Source: Acridotheres tristis | Taxonomy: Eukaryota; Chordata; Aves; Passeriformes; Sturnidae | NCBI GenBank assembly: GCA_037013685.1 | Contig: CM072886.1 | Span: forward strand, 29,457,080-29,521,079 | Length of the DNA stretch: 64,000 nucleotides | Direction of reading: 5' to 3' | Shown here: one piece after another, positions 12,371 to 24,720 of the stretch | How the letters are laid out: each line of letters starts with the position of its first letter | How positions within the stretch are numbered: the stretch's first letter is position 1 | The notes under the pieces: model-generated | Database searches by the model: none | Told to the model about the DNA's origin: nothing | Seen by the model: the letters and a program-made list of their open reading frames with translations, nothing else | Position numbers and translations under genes: made by a program

Positions 12371-12389
12371 CCTGACAATTGATGTCAGG
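12371..12389. repeat. Perfect 7-bp inverted repeat with 5-base spacer
   Basis: cctgaca / attga / tgtcagg forms two outward-facing Meis-like TGACA half-sites about 395 bases upstream of the FERD3L start codon. It could be a dimeric factor site or only a short hairpin. Confidence 0.6.
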
Positions 12390-13369
12390 CAACTGCTTGT
12401 ATGCTTTTAATGATGTCCTGAAGAGGGGACCTGCATGCAGAGGGTCACCGGGGAATGTTTACCCTGTATCCCAGCGCAATGGGAACTGAATGACAGGACC
12501 TCCATTAGCCTAAGTAAGCATTGTAGGGGACCTGATATTGCATTCCCAGTAGTAGCTGTTGGAATCGTCTCTCCATTCCCCCTAAATCCCCTTCAATCAA
12601 AGTTCAAATATCTTTCCAGTAAAAGGCTGCTTCGTAAAGCTGATTTCGGTTCAGGCAATCTCATAGCACTTGCTTTGAAACTCTTTCCTCCTGCCCGTGA
12701 GAGGAGGGTAATCTGGTCCTATTCAGGGCAGCGGGGACACCTTTGGCAGAGCTGTCCCGGTCACCGGCAGAGCACAGAGTAATCAACTTTAGCACACGCA
12801 CTGATAACGCTGGATATATGCAGCAAAACACCATGAAATGCACATGAACACACCCACCCACACACCCGACACCGCTGAATACCTTTCTTTGATCGAGAGT
12901 CCCTTGAGGACAGACGCTGGGGATTGTTTTGCTTTTGTTTCGGGAGACTGGAAGAGGGGCTGTGTCTTCACCCTCCCTAAATAAACAGCCCGGCCCTGGC
13001 AATCCCTGGCAGTGTCAGATATATCGAGGTCGAATCCGATCGATTTTCTTTGGCACACGATTTGTACACACAGCTCTCTCAGGAGTGACTGCCCATCACT
13101 CCTGAGCTGTCTTCTTAAAACCTAATCTTCTCCTTTGTCATGTATTGTTGTCACTCTCGCTTTGGGGCTAATTAGTCTCTAATTTCTAAGGGGATTTCAA
13201 AACCCATGAGATCAAAGGAGGTGGACGGGGGCGGCCGAAGGATCTCTCTCCTGGAAAATACTTCCTGTTTGCCTACAGGACCGCAAACATTTCCCGGGAT
13301 TTGTCGTCATTGACAACTCAGCCAGCGAACCCCGCATCCCTTTCCTGGGAAAGATGGGTGGAAGGTCAC

Positions 13370-13600
13370 TTTCCGTCGCCGGTTCCCGGGCGGATGCGCG
13401 GCTGCGGGCGGTGCGCGGCAGCTCAGGTACGCTGGACAGCTCCGAGAGGGGCGGCCGGACCCCGCGGTGGCCGTGACAGCCCTGCGGGTACCGAGGGGCC
13501 ATCGCCAGCACCCCTTCCCCCGGGCCCACAGCCCACCTCTCCCCATCCTGTCTCGGCGAGTGACAACCGGCACCGCGGCTGCTGCAACCCGTCCAAGGAT
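13370..13600. other. CpG-dense core upstream of FERD3L
   Basis: One of the highest CpG densities in the window, with GC-box-like words (GGGGCGG, GGGCGG). It lies about 1.4-1.6 kb upstream of FERD3L and is followed by an abrupt fall to AT-rich DNA after about 13790. No coding sequence is supported. It could be an alternative or divergent promoter, or an unmethylated enhancer. Confidence 0.6.
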
Positions 13601-13790
13601 GGGTAAACAGCGAACAAAGGGGAATGCCTTTATTCTTCCTGCGGATCACAGGTTTCCTAGCGAGCAAGGAGAGAGCCGCTCTGAAACTTGCTTATTTGTA
13701 ATAAAACACCTGGTGAATGAAGCAATGAGGCAAGGAGGAACCGTAAAACCTCCGTTGAGAGGCGATGCCTAGAGAGCATCCAAAAGTAAG

Positions 13791-16700
13791 TTGAAAAGCT
13801 GTAAATGTTAAGTGTTATATAAAAATACCGGGTGGAAGAAAGATCAGATATATATATTTATGACTGACCCACAAACTACCATGACTTATTTGGGCTACTT
13901 TTAGTTGAGGTGACAATTATTTCATTTAAAGACATGGAGGTATAAATTAAGGACAAATGCCAGGAAAGATATGTCACTAGATAACTCAAAATTATCGTGG
14001 AAATACAACTACTTCGGATAGTGAAATAAAATAATGGAAAAATATTAATTCATCACCTCTATGTCAAACTTCACATTAATTTACTGTAGGAAACTGGCAT
14101 TTAGTAGAGGACAGACCTGCCCTTCACCAAAGTGTCTTCAGAAAGAAGCTCTTGCTCACCTCTCTAGTTGCAGATTTTTGCAGGATACAAGTTACAAAGT
14201 CAACCAGAGCTGGAAGAGGTTAATATTACAAGAACGTAAAGGGACAAGCTTTTCTAGCTAATAATGCATCACAAAGTAATATAACATAAGCCACGAAAAC
14301 AATAATGTTTCTTAAAGGAAGAAATAAAGACAGAATCATGACAGGACTGGGAGGTCCTAGCAGAAAATGGAGACTTATTACCAAGGTGAATCCTCTCATA
14401 AAGCTCTTGTTTTTCTGCTTTTTATCCTTTTCTATTCCTCCTTATTTTTTGCTAAAATATTGATTTTTCTCTGATATTACATATTTTAGATTATATAGAA
14501 TAAATTCAATCAACTGTGGAACCAGTAATGTGTGGTACTTTTTTAATTTGGTGATTTTTGTCACTTTGGGGAAAGTATGGAGCTGAGGCAATGTATAATG
14601 AATACCCAATGCTGCAAGACACAGATTTTCAGTGCCTAGACAAAGCAAGAATGTCAGAGAAGCAGAATGAACTCTCGTAAGAGACTGCTTTGCTCCTCCA
14701 AAATTGTCTCAGAGCAGTTTAGGTGATCTAAAGTGTCTTCTAGATTTGTTTTAATATGAATGTAGTTTGCTTTATGACTCCTACCTACTTTTACCCCTCT
14801 CTTACCCCATCTTTTCATTTCACTTGTTTATCAATTAAAATTTTTCCTCACAAGGTGCTTAGAGTTGCTAAGAACTTATGGCTACAATTTCAAACCACTG
14901 CACAACTATTTTCAAAATTATTCTTCAGAAATATCTATAAAACTAATCTTGATGCTCATGAAGGGTTTGTGTTTAAAACTCAAACCAGGACAACTTTTCT
15001 GATCTATTAGCCCTATCAGAAAAGTATATATATATATATATCCTTTTCTGCCCAGCCCTTTTATCACCTCGTGTGCTGCGTGCCTGTGCAGATAATTGTC
15101 CACAATGTCACACAGGAAAATACAGTCACTCTGATAACTTGGAATTATTAATCGAGATGCTATAGATTTCAACAGTGACCTGTACATTACTGAAAAATTC
15201 ACTGGAAATCAGCAGTGATCCTGAGATGCAGAAATATGTAGGTACTATCCATCAGATATGACTCATTAAACAAGGACCGGAAAGGTACTCTGCTTTGGAA
15301 ACCACAAAAAGTTAGATATGCAACTGAAAAAATACCTACCCTTTTCTTGTAGAATGGAAAAAAATCTTCTCTCCTTTAACTGATCCATTAATAGTTTGAC
15401 AGTTGCTATCATTTTCAAACTCTGCCCTGGATAACAGAAACAGATGGAGTCTGTGGGACACTAATGCAATCTCTTTCAAATTATTGACATTTCAGCTGCC
15501 TGATCTTCTCATTAAAATTAAAATTACAGTAATGTCCATGGATCAGGATCTTACTACCTCAAAACACAGGACAGTTCCTGTGTTTGCATTCCAGACAGGA
15601 TTAATACAGAATATATGTGTGGAGATGGGGCCAGGTCACAAGGGAATAGAGTTTGGACAATATCTCATCTTGACCATTGCTCAGTCAATGGTGAAGAGAA
15701 GGGCACTACGAACACTACTGATGAATTAATACAAAAATGAAATATTTATGCAAAGCTAGTTGAATACTGGTTATTTTGATGCTAGAAGAATTCCATAGTA
15801 TTCAAATGAAAGCACAGCAAATGTGATTGAATGTGATATCACTGGAAGAGTCAAGGAGTCCTCAAATGTCTCAAAGAACTATGAAGTTAAATAGGCAGTG
15901 AACACTGGACTGTGATAGAGCTAATGTTCAAAGATTTTATGTCTGAGTGAATCTGAGGGAGACGAACAAAATGTATTAAATGAATTAAATGGTCAGCGCT
16001 TTCTTGAGTGCCTTGCAACAAAACCAGAGCTGAGTAGGCTGGTGAAGTCAAGGTCAAAGCTCATACAGACCAGAGGAACCAGTGCTTTGCTGGCTGAAAC
16101 TGCTGGGAAAGACTTTAGTACACTACAGACAGGTGAAATGTACAGAGGAGAGGACAAAATAACCTCAGTCTGACTTCTCCAGATCTCATTTGGAGAAAGA
16201 ATTGGCCAACTCCATCAGTTAAGGAAAATAATATGGATACTAGAAATGGACTCATATTATCTAACTGCTGGATCTTATCCAAGCATCAAGTTAGCATGGA
16301 AATATTCTAGTTCCCTCAGAGATAGGAACACCTGTAGTGAACATAGTGGTCCACACCAAGTCTGTCTCTCCTGATGGACTGTGAGAGGCTTGGAAATGCT
16401 GGCTTCAGTTCTGTAGGATGAGCCTTAGCTCTAGAATTAGCAGTGTATGAATAAAGACTAAGTAAATTCCAGTAAGATATATATCCAGAGTATGTAGGCA
16501 AACACAACTGGTGTATTTGGTGCAGTGACTAGAATTTGAATTTGCAAGAATTCTCTGCAAATTTTTTTTCTAAATAGTTTACCTGTATAGACAGTTTAAG
16601 AATTAACTTTATTCCTTAGGCTGATGATATATGTGTAAAATCTCTGCTCACAAAGCAGGTGAAGTCCAGCTTACTAGTTCAGCAGAGGGACTAGCTCTGT

Positions 16701-18754
16701 TCTGAAAACCAGAATATATCCAGTGAACCAAAGCTTTACAGTCTGATCCTATCAGTAATTTCAGGCATTGATCCTACTTGCATCTAACTATATTAAGGCA
16801 TTCCTGTGTCACAGCCTGCCATTAACAGGGCTCCAATTTGAATACAAGCACCTACTTACAAAGATCAGGTTTTATAACTTGGCTCTCTCGGACAAAAATG
16901 TGACATTCAGTAACATCATTATTCCCTGACACAGGAAATCATTAGGAAAAATCAATATTTTGGTCAAAACCTAATAAAACTAGATATTTTCTGCCAGTAA
17001 AGTGCAGTTCATTTTTATTTACAGTGGTATTACACATCATTTGAAGAGTTTAAAGAAGCAACTGTTGATTTTTTCCCCATACGGGACCAAATGATGAAGA
17101 AAAAGTTTGAAACTATAATCTTGGGTAAATCATAGACAAATGAAATGAACAGCTGTGGTTAGGGTGGGATGGGATTCATCATGCTTGCAAAGTTTTATGA
17201 ATGATACTTTTTTCTTAATCATAACCTTAGGGGTGGGAGGGATTGAGAACAGGACATGCATTAAGGTTGGAATGTCAAACTTAACTTTGAATTTCCTGGC
17301 TTTTTATCATCGTGCATGAAAAAGTGTAATGTTATTCAAACATAGCTTCTTTAATCTTGATTTTGTTATGTGAATATTTTTTTGTTGAAATGGAATGCAA
17401 TAAAGTGTATATTCTTTACCTAGAAGTCTAGATCTTTTCAAAATCTTTATTGCAATTATTTAATTTTTTTGTTTTATAATTATGTACTAGAGGCATTAAT
17501 TAATGCTTTTTTTCTTTTCCACTGCTCACAATTTGTAAAACGAAGGGAAATGTTAGTCTGAAAGCTATTTTTATATCAACAGAATAAAGGCATGTTTGAT
17601 GGGGGACCAAGATTCATCCTTTTCCTTTTTTTTCTATTTTTTTCTGGAATTTACAGATATTTTTACAGTTCACAGATGTGTCTCCTGCAACTAGCAAGGG
17701 GACTGAACTGAAAGTCATCTCCAGAAAACAGATCTCCTTTGCCAAGCTTCTCAGTCCTCCATTGCTTTGCTAGCTTCTGGTTATGGTATTCTCCTAAGGG
17801 TATGCAATTTCTTTTCTTCACAGTCCCTCATAACAGCTCTTAACTCTTGTGTCTTAGTGCATATTTATGAAAATAGTCTACATTACGGTATCACACAGTA
17901 TCTTTTCAACTGAATTTCCATTTCATTCTCATTCAACACATTGGAAGCAGCTAATATTATGAATAATGTTTGCTTATTTTTGCTTAGTCATTCACCCTTT
18001 TTCTTTTTTCTGTGGTAAATAAATCATGATTAAATATAAGATTTAAAATCTCGCTTTTAAAAACATTTCTCATACTTTAGCAGCTGCCATATCAATATGC
18101 TTGGTAGATGTGGATTGAGTGAGTATTTTTTTTCTCTTTACAAATGGAAAGCAGGAACAGAATAAATGTCAAACAGAAATAGAAGAATTATGGCAAATAG
18201 AACAATAAGGTAAATTGGAATTGAGAGCTCCAATTTGATTTATCTAGTATTTAACTTCTAGGACCTTTCATGTTATAGAGACTTTTAACCTTAGGAAGAT
18301 CCCATTGAAGTATTCAGCTATGTGCATTTGGTCCCTCCATAGATAGTATATGATTTTTATATTCATTATATGCAATATATATTCATCAAGTGATCAATTA
18401 ATATATATCTGAACATATTTTTATTAACAACATGGAGTAAAGTTTGATTGCTTACTAACCTAAAGGGTTTGATTCTGCAAATGTAATTTTGAAAATATAT
18501 ACCAGTGTTACTGCTATTTCTCAGATTTTTTTAAAATGAACTGTAAAGTGCAAATTTCCATCCTGTGTTCCATCATATCATTCCCATGTGTGCCAGTGGC
18601 AAGGCTGAAATCTTTAGATCTGTTGTGCTGCTTACTGCCTTCAAAACTACGCAGCCAAATCTTCTCCTTCCTCTGCCATCAGCATCTGGGGCATGGTAAC
18701 AAACACTTTGCCAGGAGATTTCACAGATATTTGCTGGCAGCATCATCCATCAGC
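13791..18754. other. Intergenic AT-rich stretch
   Basis: Start of the gene desert on the promoter side of FERD3L. It contains a short (TA)n run at 15025-15041 and pyrimidine-rich tracts near 17620-17645. No protein-coding exon, RNA gene or transposon that I can recognise. Confidence 0.5.
15025..15041. repeat. (TA)n microsatellite
   Basis: A perfect run of eight TA units, a short ordinary dinucleotide repeat. Confidence 0.9.
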
Positions 18755-19190
18755 TCCTGATCCCTCTTGTTGTCCTGTACATGCCAAGGGATGGCTTTCA
18801 ACATGATCTGCTCTATGGCCTTTCCCAGAATAAGGTCAGGCTGACAGACCTGTGCTTCCCTGTATCCTCCTTCTGACCCTTCCTGTAGATGGTCCTCACA
18901 TTGATGACCTCCAGTCACCTGGGACCTCCCTGGCTAGCCAGGGCTGCTGGTGAATGATGAAAAGTGGCAGAAGGAGCACTTCTGCCAGCTCTCTTGGTAC
19001 CCTTGGGTGGATCCCAGCCAGCCCCACAGACCTGTGTGTGTTTAAGTGATGCAGCAGCTTGCTGACCATTTCCCCTTGGATTATGGGGTCTTCATTCTGC
19101 TCCCTATCCCTGTCCTTCAGATGAGGCCTGGGTACCTGGAGAAGAACTGGCCTTACTATTGAAGACTGAGGAAAAGAGGCTTTCCTCTTT
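18755..19190 (-). mobile_element. CR1 LINE fragment (reverse transcriptase region), decayed
   Basis: On the minus strand, separated reading frames recover typical CR1 ORF2 protein pieces. These are a FASVF-like segment near 19160, AGIHPRVPRELAEVL at about 18977-19033 (family pattern GIHPRVLRELA), and the segment with VCQPDLILGKAIEQIML at about 18800-18850 (family pattern RPVSLTSVPGKVMEQILLE). Frames change between pieces and stops interrupt them, so it is an inactive, 5'- and 3'-truncated copy. CR1 is the dominant LINE of birds and other sauropsids. Confidence 0.85.
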
Positions 19191-22100
19191 ACTTTCCATG
19201 TGGAACATGGTTTACCTTCCTGGGCTTCAATCTTCTCACCTTCTGAGGTTCATTGCTCTTTACCCCAAACTCTTCCTTCTCAGTGCTCTGTTTGCCCTCT
19301 GTGTCTCTCTATCTAATAATTTTTACTTGCTGTCGGGGCCATCCCAGGCCTTGGTCTGGCACAACACTCAGAGCTGCACTAGGTTACCATTCTCAAACCT
19401 TAAGAAGTTTGGCAACATTAATGGAAAGGTATAAACAATCTAGAATATTTGAAGCCATACAACTTGTAGTCTGCTTTAGCAGAGTAGGTCTTAAATGAGG
19501 TATTTGAAAATGTACTCATATGAAAAATATGCAATTTTCAGTGTTTTGAAGGATGAGGAAATCAGTGCATTTCCTCGTTGCTTTGTTTACACATGATAAT
19601 TTTGGCTGGATTACAGAATAAAAGGGATCATCTATATGACTGTAATTGAGTTGCACAATTCATGTTGTTATTAGTAATAAAAATATTAAGAGCAATACTA
19701 AAGGTACGTAAATGAGCATTACTTATATATATTATTTATATGGGGTTTAACATTAGAAGGTAAAGAAGCCCAAAGCCATTTTCTTAAATCATATGCTTTT
19801 TTAACCCATTTGTTTGATTCATGTGTATATGTGTAGGAAAATAAATTAATCTAAATGTTTTTATAATACCTTTCATGCTCAACTTACAGTAAAAACTTTG
19901 CCAGTCTACTACATCTTTAATAATCTGTGCCACAGAAAACACTAATTTGTCTAATTTTCCCTTTTAATATTTTTCTTGAGTATGAGATTAAATGTTTTAA
20001 ATTTTCTTTAGAAAAAGTTTCAAAAGTGGTGAAAGATGTTGCTCACTACCAACTGAGATGAAAGAATCTACCATTTTGATAGAAAATTCTTGGCAAGGTA
20101 AACATTCAACTACTTCAAAATCTTGTGTAAGGTTTGTCTTTCCCAATTACATGATTCACTACATTCTGGAAAATTCACATGTAGGTTTTTAAATATTATT
20201 TTACCTGTGTTTGTTCATTCTCATTAGAACAAAAATAACATCTCATTTTCAGGAACCTGATCAGGCTATTAATTGAAAAAAGAAATCTGCATGAAGCTGT
20301 GCCATAGACACATTGACATGTCTACAATGCAATTTTATTTGTTTTGGGTAAAAGTAAAATAACATATTAATCTTTTGAGCTTATTAGAAATGCAAAATGT
20401 GTCAAAGTACTGGATTTTTTTAGCAGCTCTCCTCCTTCCTTTATGTGGATCATTGCATCAATTTTTATCCCTCCTCCTATTTTCTATTTTAAGTTCTGAC
20501 AAAATGAAATATTGGTATGGTAGAGAGGTTGGCGCTTATCAGTAGTTATAAAGCAATAATCATAATGAATGAGTAAAAGGTTTTAGGAACTAAACAAGGA
20601 GCAGCTGAGCACTGGGAAAGTGCTATCCTGGCCCTGAGGATCGAGGAAGACAGATATGGCTTTTGTGGAGGTGAAGTGTTTCTCCCGTTTCCTCCCAAAC
20701 ATGAAAAGGGAGACTTTCCCCTATTATGCCTTCTGATTTATGACAAACATGTTGCTTTGCATCACATATTAGATTAGAAGATCTTTCAGGCAAGGACTGA
20801 ATCCTCATATTTCCTCTGTGACTAGTAAAAGGGAAAGCTCAGACACTACTGGACACTTTAACATTACCAGAAGATGAGACAAAGATTTATTTTCATGTAT
20901 TTCATGACCTAAAAAAAGTATTTTAAAAGGAGGAAGAGATAAACAGTCATAGCCTAGCTGGAGAACGGGAAGAAGAAATTATGAGTCTACAATACCTTGA
21001 TGGCAGTGGTGTGGAGGGAAGGTGGACCCTTTCCTACTGCACCAGTAGGTTTGAGATTTAGTAGGAGGATAGAGCTAATTCTGGCCAGGCTACCACACTC
21101 TGATGAAGCCCAAAGATCTTGTCATTGAAAATATTTTTATTTTTCAAATTCTGAATTCTGTCCAGTGAAGGGAAAATATAACACAGGAAGGCTGAACCTA
21201 AGAGCCATAGCAACTATTGTAGCACTACTCATGAACACCATGATCTGAGGGCACAATAGCAAATAAAACTGTATGTAAGCAGTAAATTTTGAAAGCAAAT
21301 AGTAAATTTAAAAAAATGTTTCCAATTGTATGTTAAAAGCTAGAGAGTAAGGAATGACAACTCATAGTCCAGCTATTCTATAAACTCACTGATAAAAAAC
21401 AGTTCCTTCATGTCCTATCCCAGCTCATCTTTGCCTCAGATTTGTCCAACTTCAGAGAATTACTGAATAATGAAATCTCACTCCTTGTTAGGGATTTCCC
21501 CTAGGCTAACAATGGGGAACAACAGAGTCAACTCATTTGCACAAAGGACATTGTGAGTCATGGACAACTCCATCCTTGCATTTAAAACATCCCCAGACCA
21601 CAAGTGCAGTTATGTAAACACATAAAGAAGGACCTGCAGATATTTACTGCTACCCACATAAATACAGGGTCCAGGCTATGGCATGTTTGGCTAACACTAG
21701 AGTAAGTGAGCTGTAGAAAGTAATACTATTCTGCTACTCTCTCTTTTCATATTTACTTCTATTCAAACATTGGTAGAAAGGCTCTAAATTGCAAGTATAG
21801 GCATGTAAATACCACACCAGCAAAATGTGCAAGTACATCACCTTGTGAAAGGACTGAAGAGAAGCAGCCTTGATTCTTTGCACTGGGTTACCAAAATACA
21901 CTAGTTGCACAGCTAAGAACAAACCCACAGTCTCTGGTCTCTAGCTTAATTCTTTAATTGGTTGGTAATCTTGGCTCACAAAGTCAGGGAAAATCAAATC
22001 ATTCGCTTTTGCTTTCAAAGCTAAATCTCTCTGGGATTATCTCATTTGTGAGACCAGATCCAGAGAAAATACTTTAGGAATGGAACAATCCATTTTATCT

Positions 22101-22968
22101 TTAGTTCCAGAAAGATTGAATAATCGAGAAAATCTATTTTCTTTCCTATTTTTCAAATGTAAAAAAAGGATATATAATCTCATTTAATTTAGCTAAAGAA
22201 GAAAATCAGCACTGTGAATTAAAAACTTGATATACCTTAGTACACAGTAGTCAGTCAGGAGTGTCCTAGGATGTTGAAGATTAGCCATGGTGGTTTTGGT
22301 TTAGTCTTTATTGCTATGAGAGATTCTTTTCCAGGATTTCTTGACTCATTCCTCTAAGCCTGTGTTGAAAGGGAGTTTCTAAATGTATTCTGAAGCAATC
22401 ACATAACTTGTTCTCTCTTTTTTTTTTTTAATTTGTTATTTAGTAATACGGTTAATTTCTTCAGAATATTTTAAACCATGTGTTTTAACTGCATTGTGTA
22501 TTTTTGAAAGAGTAAATATTATTAGACTTATTCCATAAGAGTAACCATAGAAACAATGATTTAAAGAAGTTGGGAGAACCGGGTGTTCTAGCTAATAGCC
22601 TTTTAATATTCAAAATCATTATCTTATAAAAATTAAACTAAAATTAATCATTGGGTTAAACCAACTGCAGACCTAGGTTGCAGCATAAAGACACTAACAG
22701 ACAAACTTAACCTGGCGCTCTTTTTAGGAGAAAGGATTCAGCAAAATTTCCCACTGGCCATATGTATGCATGTTAGAACTCTTAGAAAATAATTCTGAGA
22801 GGGGTGAAAAAGAAGAAATTTGCAATACCATTCTGCAGCTACAGTCACAGGTACTGTTTTCAGTCAATGATAGAAATTATTGCTGTGTAGCCGGTCTTGA
22901 GGTTGACAGAAAATTCTTGGAAAAATGAGAGTTTAAAAGGGGCAAGAAGTCAAAGGTTTAAAATAAAC

Positions 22969-22983
22969 TTTTTTTTTTTTTTT
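22969..22983. repeat. Poly(T) run, T15
   Basis: Fifteen T followed by cccag. It resembles a polypyrimidine tract with an AG acceptor, but no exon follows, so it is listed only as a homopolymer. Confidence 0.85.
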
Positions 22984-23632
22984 CCCAGCTGAGAGAAACT
23001 CTCAAACACGACTGAGTAAACAAGACTCAAGAATTGAGTGGGTCCCTACTGAAACCTGGACTTTTCAGACTTTACCTGCTTTATCTGCCACTGTTTCCCA
23101 TTTTACTTTTCATGTTTTCTTGGCAGACTGTTTACAGAAAATCACCAAGAAGACACAGAAGCCGATTTTGTCCACCAGCCTATACTTTCTCATTTCAGCT
23201 TCGCAAGTCAAAAAGTGATGATTGGAACATCAGGAAGCAGTGCAGCATAATGCAGCCACTTGATTGGTCTAAGATTGCTTACTAGTTTTTCTTTTGGCTA
23301 AATGGAGATATTTCTGATTAATTGAAATGGAATGACAACATGCAAGAAGTGGAAAGAAAACAAATGAAAAAGTACATTTATAGCAATCAATTTCTTTGGT
23401 ATTTAGAGACAATGTGCAGACCAGTATCTAGTCGGAGCTAAAAGTAGGTAGGGACATAAAAGGTGATGGAACAAGACTGAAGCTAGTTGCAAGGTAAAGT
23501 TAAGGAAAAATGCGAGTTTTTTTGAGGTAAAAAAGCTACTGAGAAATGATACAGAAGAAGTCGAAGTCGACTTTGTGGGTTTTGTCTTGGTTTTCAGAGG
23601 CATTGCCTGATCTCATACCTCTGCGTTGACCA

Positions 23633-23658
23633 ATTTGGTGAAGTGATTTGGTGAAGTG
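23633..23658. repeat. 13-bp perfect tandem duplication
   Basis: Two adjacent identical copies of atttggtgaagtg. A small local duplication just upstream of a CR1 fragment. Confidence 0.9.
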
Positions 23659-23719
23659 ATGGAAACCAAATAATGCAGTAGAAACAGAGTAAGTATCACT
23701 GACAGAAATTTATAGAAAG

Positions 23720-24720
23720 TGGAGATGAATAACATTCATCCAAGGCCACTGGAAGAGCTAGTTGCAGAGATTGCAATGTAACAGTCTCTGAAAAAATCCT
23801 GTGGTTATCAGGGAAATCCCTTGCTACCAAAAATGGCTAACACTAAGTCTATCTCTAGGAAAAAAGAAAGGAGGACTTGGGGAATTTGAGGGCCTATCAA
23901 TCCTTGCAAAGACTGTGAAGCATACCCCTTTGGAATCCATCCTCAAACACATGAAAGCAATCAGGAATAACTAGTTCAGACTTGACCAGCTTGCTTGCCT
24001 GCTGTCATAGAGGGCATATTGAGCAGGCAGGAGGAAAACAGTGGATATGCAGTCATCAGGATGGCTTTTGGCACAATCCCCAAAAGGATTCTCTCTGAAT
24101 CTGAGGAAGTATGGGCTGAAAGAACAGTTTGTTAAATACACTGCAAATTGGTTCTACCTCCACAGTAAAAGTGTAGTAGAATCAATGCTTTGAGTTCCAG
24201 TTGGTAATAAACAAAGTACCCTATGGTTTGGTACTGGGACTCATTGTTCAGCTTTTCCATCAACAACTTAGATGGTGACACAGAATATGTCCTCAGGTAA
24301 ATCTGCAAATATTACTAACACAGAAGAATGATTGACGTGAAGAGTTGGAAAATTTTAATCCAAAGTATTCTTGAGAACTGGACCAACACAAACATCATGA
24401 GGATCCTGAATCTGGGTCAGAACACTCTCATGTACCCATACAGGTTGGGAAATAACAAGGTTGTGACGGACTACATGTGGAATGTAAACCAGTACTGCAA
24501 ACTGCAAAGAAGGTAGACCAAGTATTGGACTATATAAGACAGGGCATGGGAGCAACCTAGTAACCTGAAACTAATATTAGAAGGGGCGATACAAAGATGA
24601 CAAAAACCTCCTAATTTTGGCAGATAGGTAGTACAACACTGAAACAGACTGCCCAAAGAGGATGGGAAATCTTCAATTGTGAGCTTCCTAGGCAGGGTAG
24701 CACTAAGATATGTCTTACCT
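23720..24720 (+). mobile_element. CR1 LINE fragment (ORF2 reverse transcriptase to near 3' end), decayed
   Basis: Plus-strand remnants of CR1 in order: a piece like the ESILKHMK segment near 23935; VPYGLVLGLI near 24220-24250 (family VPQGSVLGP); NNLDGDTEYVL near 24263-24296 (family NDLDDGTE); then the region resembling 'ANANLMRFN...LHLGQN' at about 24378-24430; and a tail like 'RLPREDGKSS' near 24645-24670. Many frameshifts and stops show long inactivity. Boundaries are approximate. Orientation is opposite to the copy at 18.8-19.2 kb, so it is a separate insertion. Confidence 0.8.

Larger units (their letters stand above)
11984..13790 (-). promoter_or_regulatory. CpG-rich upstream region of FERD3L
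   Basis: About 1.8 kb upstream of the start codon stays GC- and CpG-rich, with a second dense CpG core at about 13370-13600. Motifs seen include TGTTTAC at 12456-12462, AAATAAACA at 12979-12987, TGTTTGC at 13266-13272 and CGCAAACA at 13282-13289 (all forkhead-like), a TAATTA homeodomain core at 13169-13174, and a perfect inverted repeat at 12371-12389. Open frames here are antisense or GC-driven and encode nothing I recognise. It is probably the promoter and proximal regulatory domain; its boundary is approximate. Confidence 0.55.
19191..23719. other. Intergenic AT-rich stretch
   Basis: No gene supported. It contains a 13-base tandem duplication at 23633-23658, T-rich runs at about 22419-22430 and 22969-22983, and AT-rich blocks with many TAAT cores (for example about 22430-22720) that could be regulatory. 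Confidence 0.5.

Noticed and set aside
22969..23000. T15 followed by cccag, resembling a splice acceptor
   Set aside because: No following open exon with coding character and no donor partner; most likely a homopolymer.
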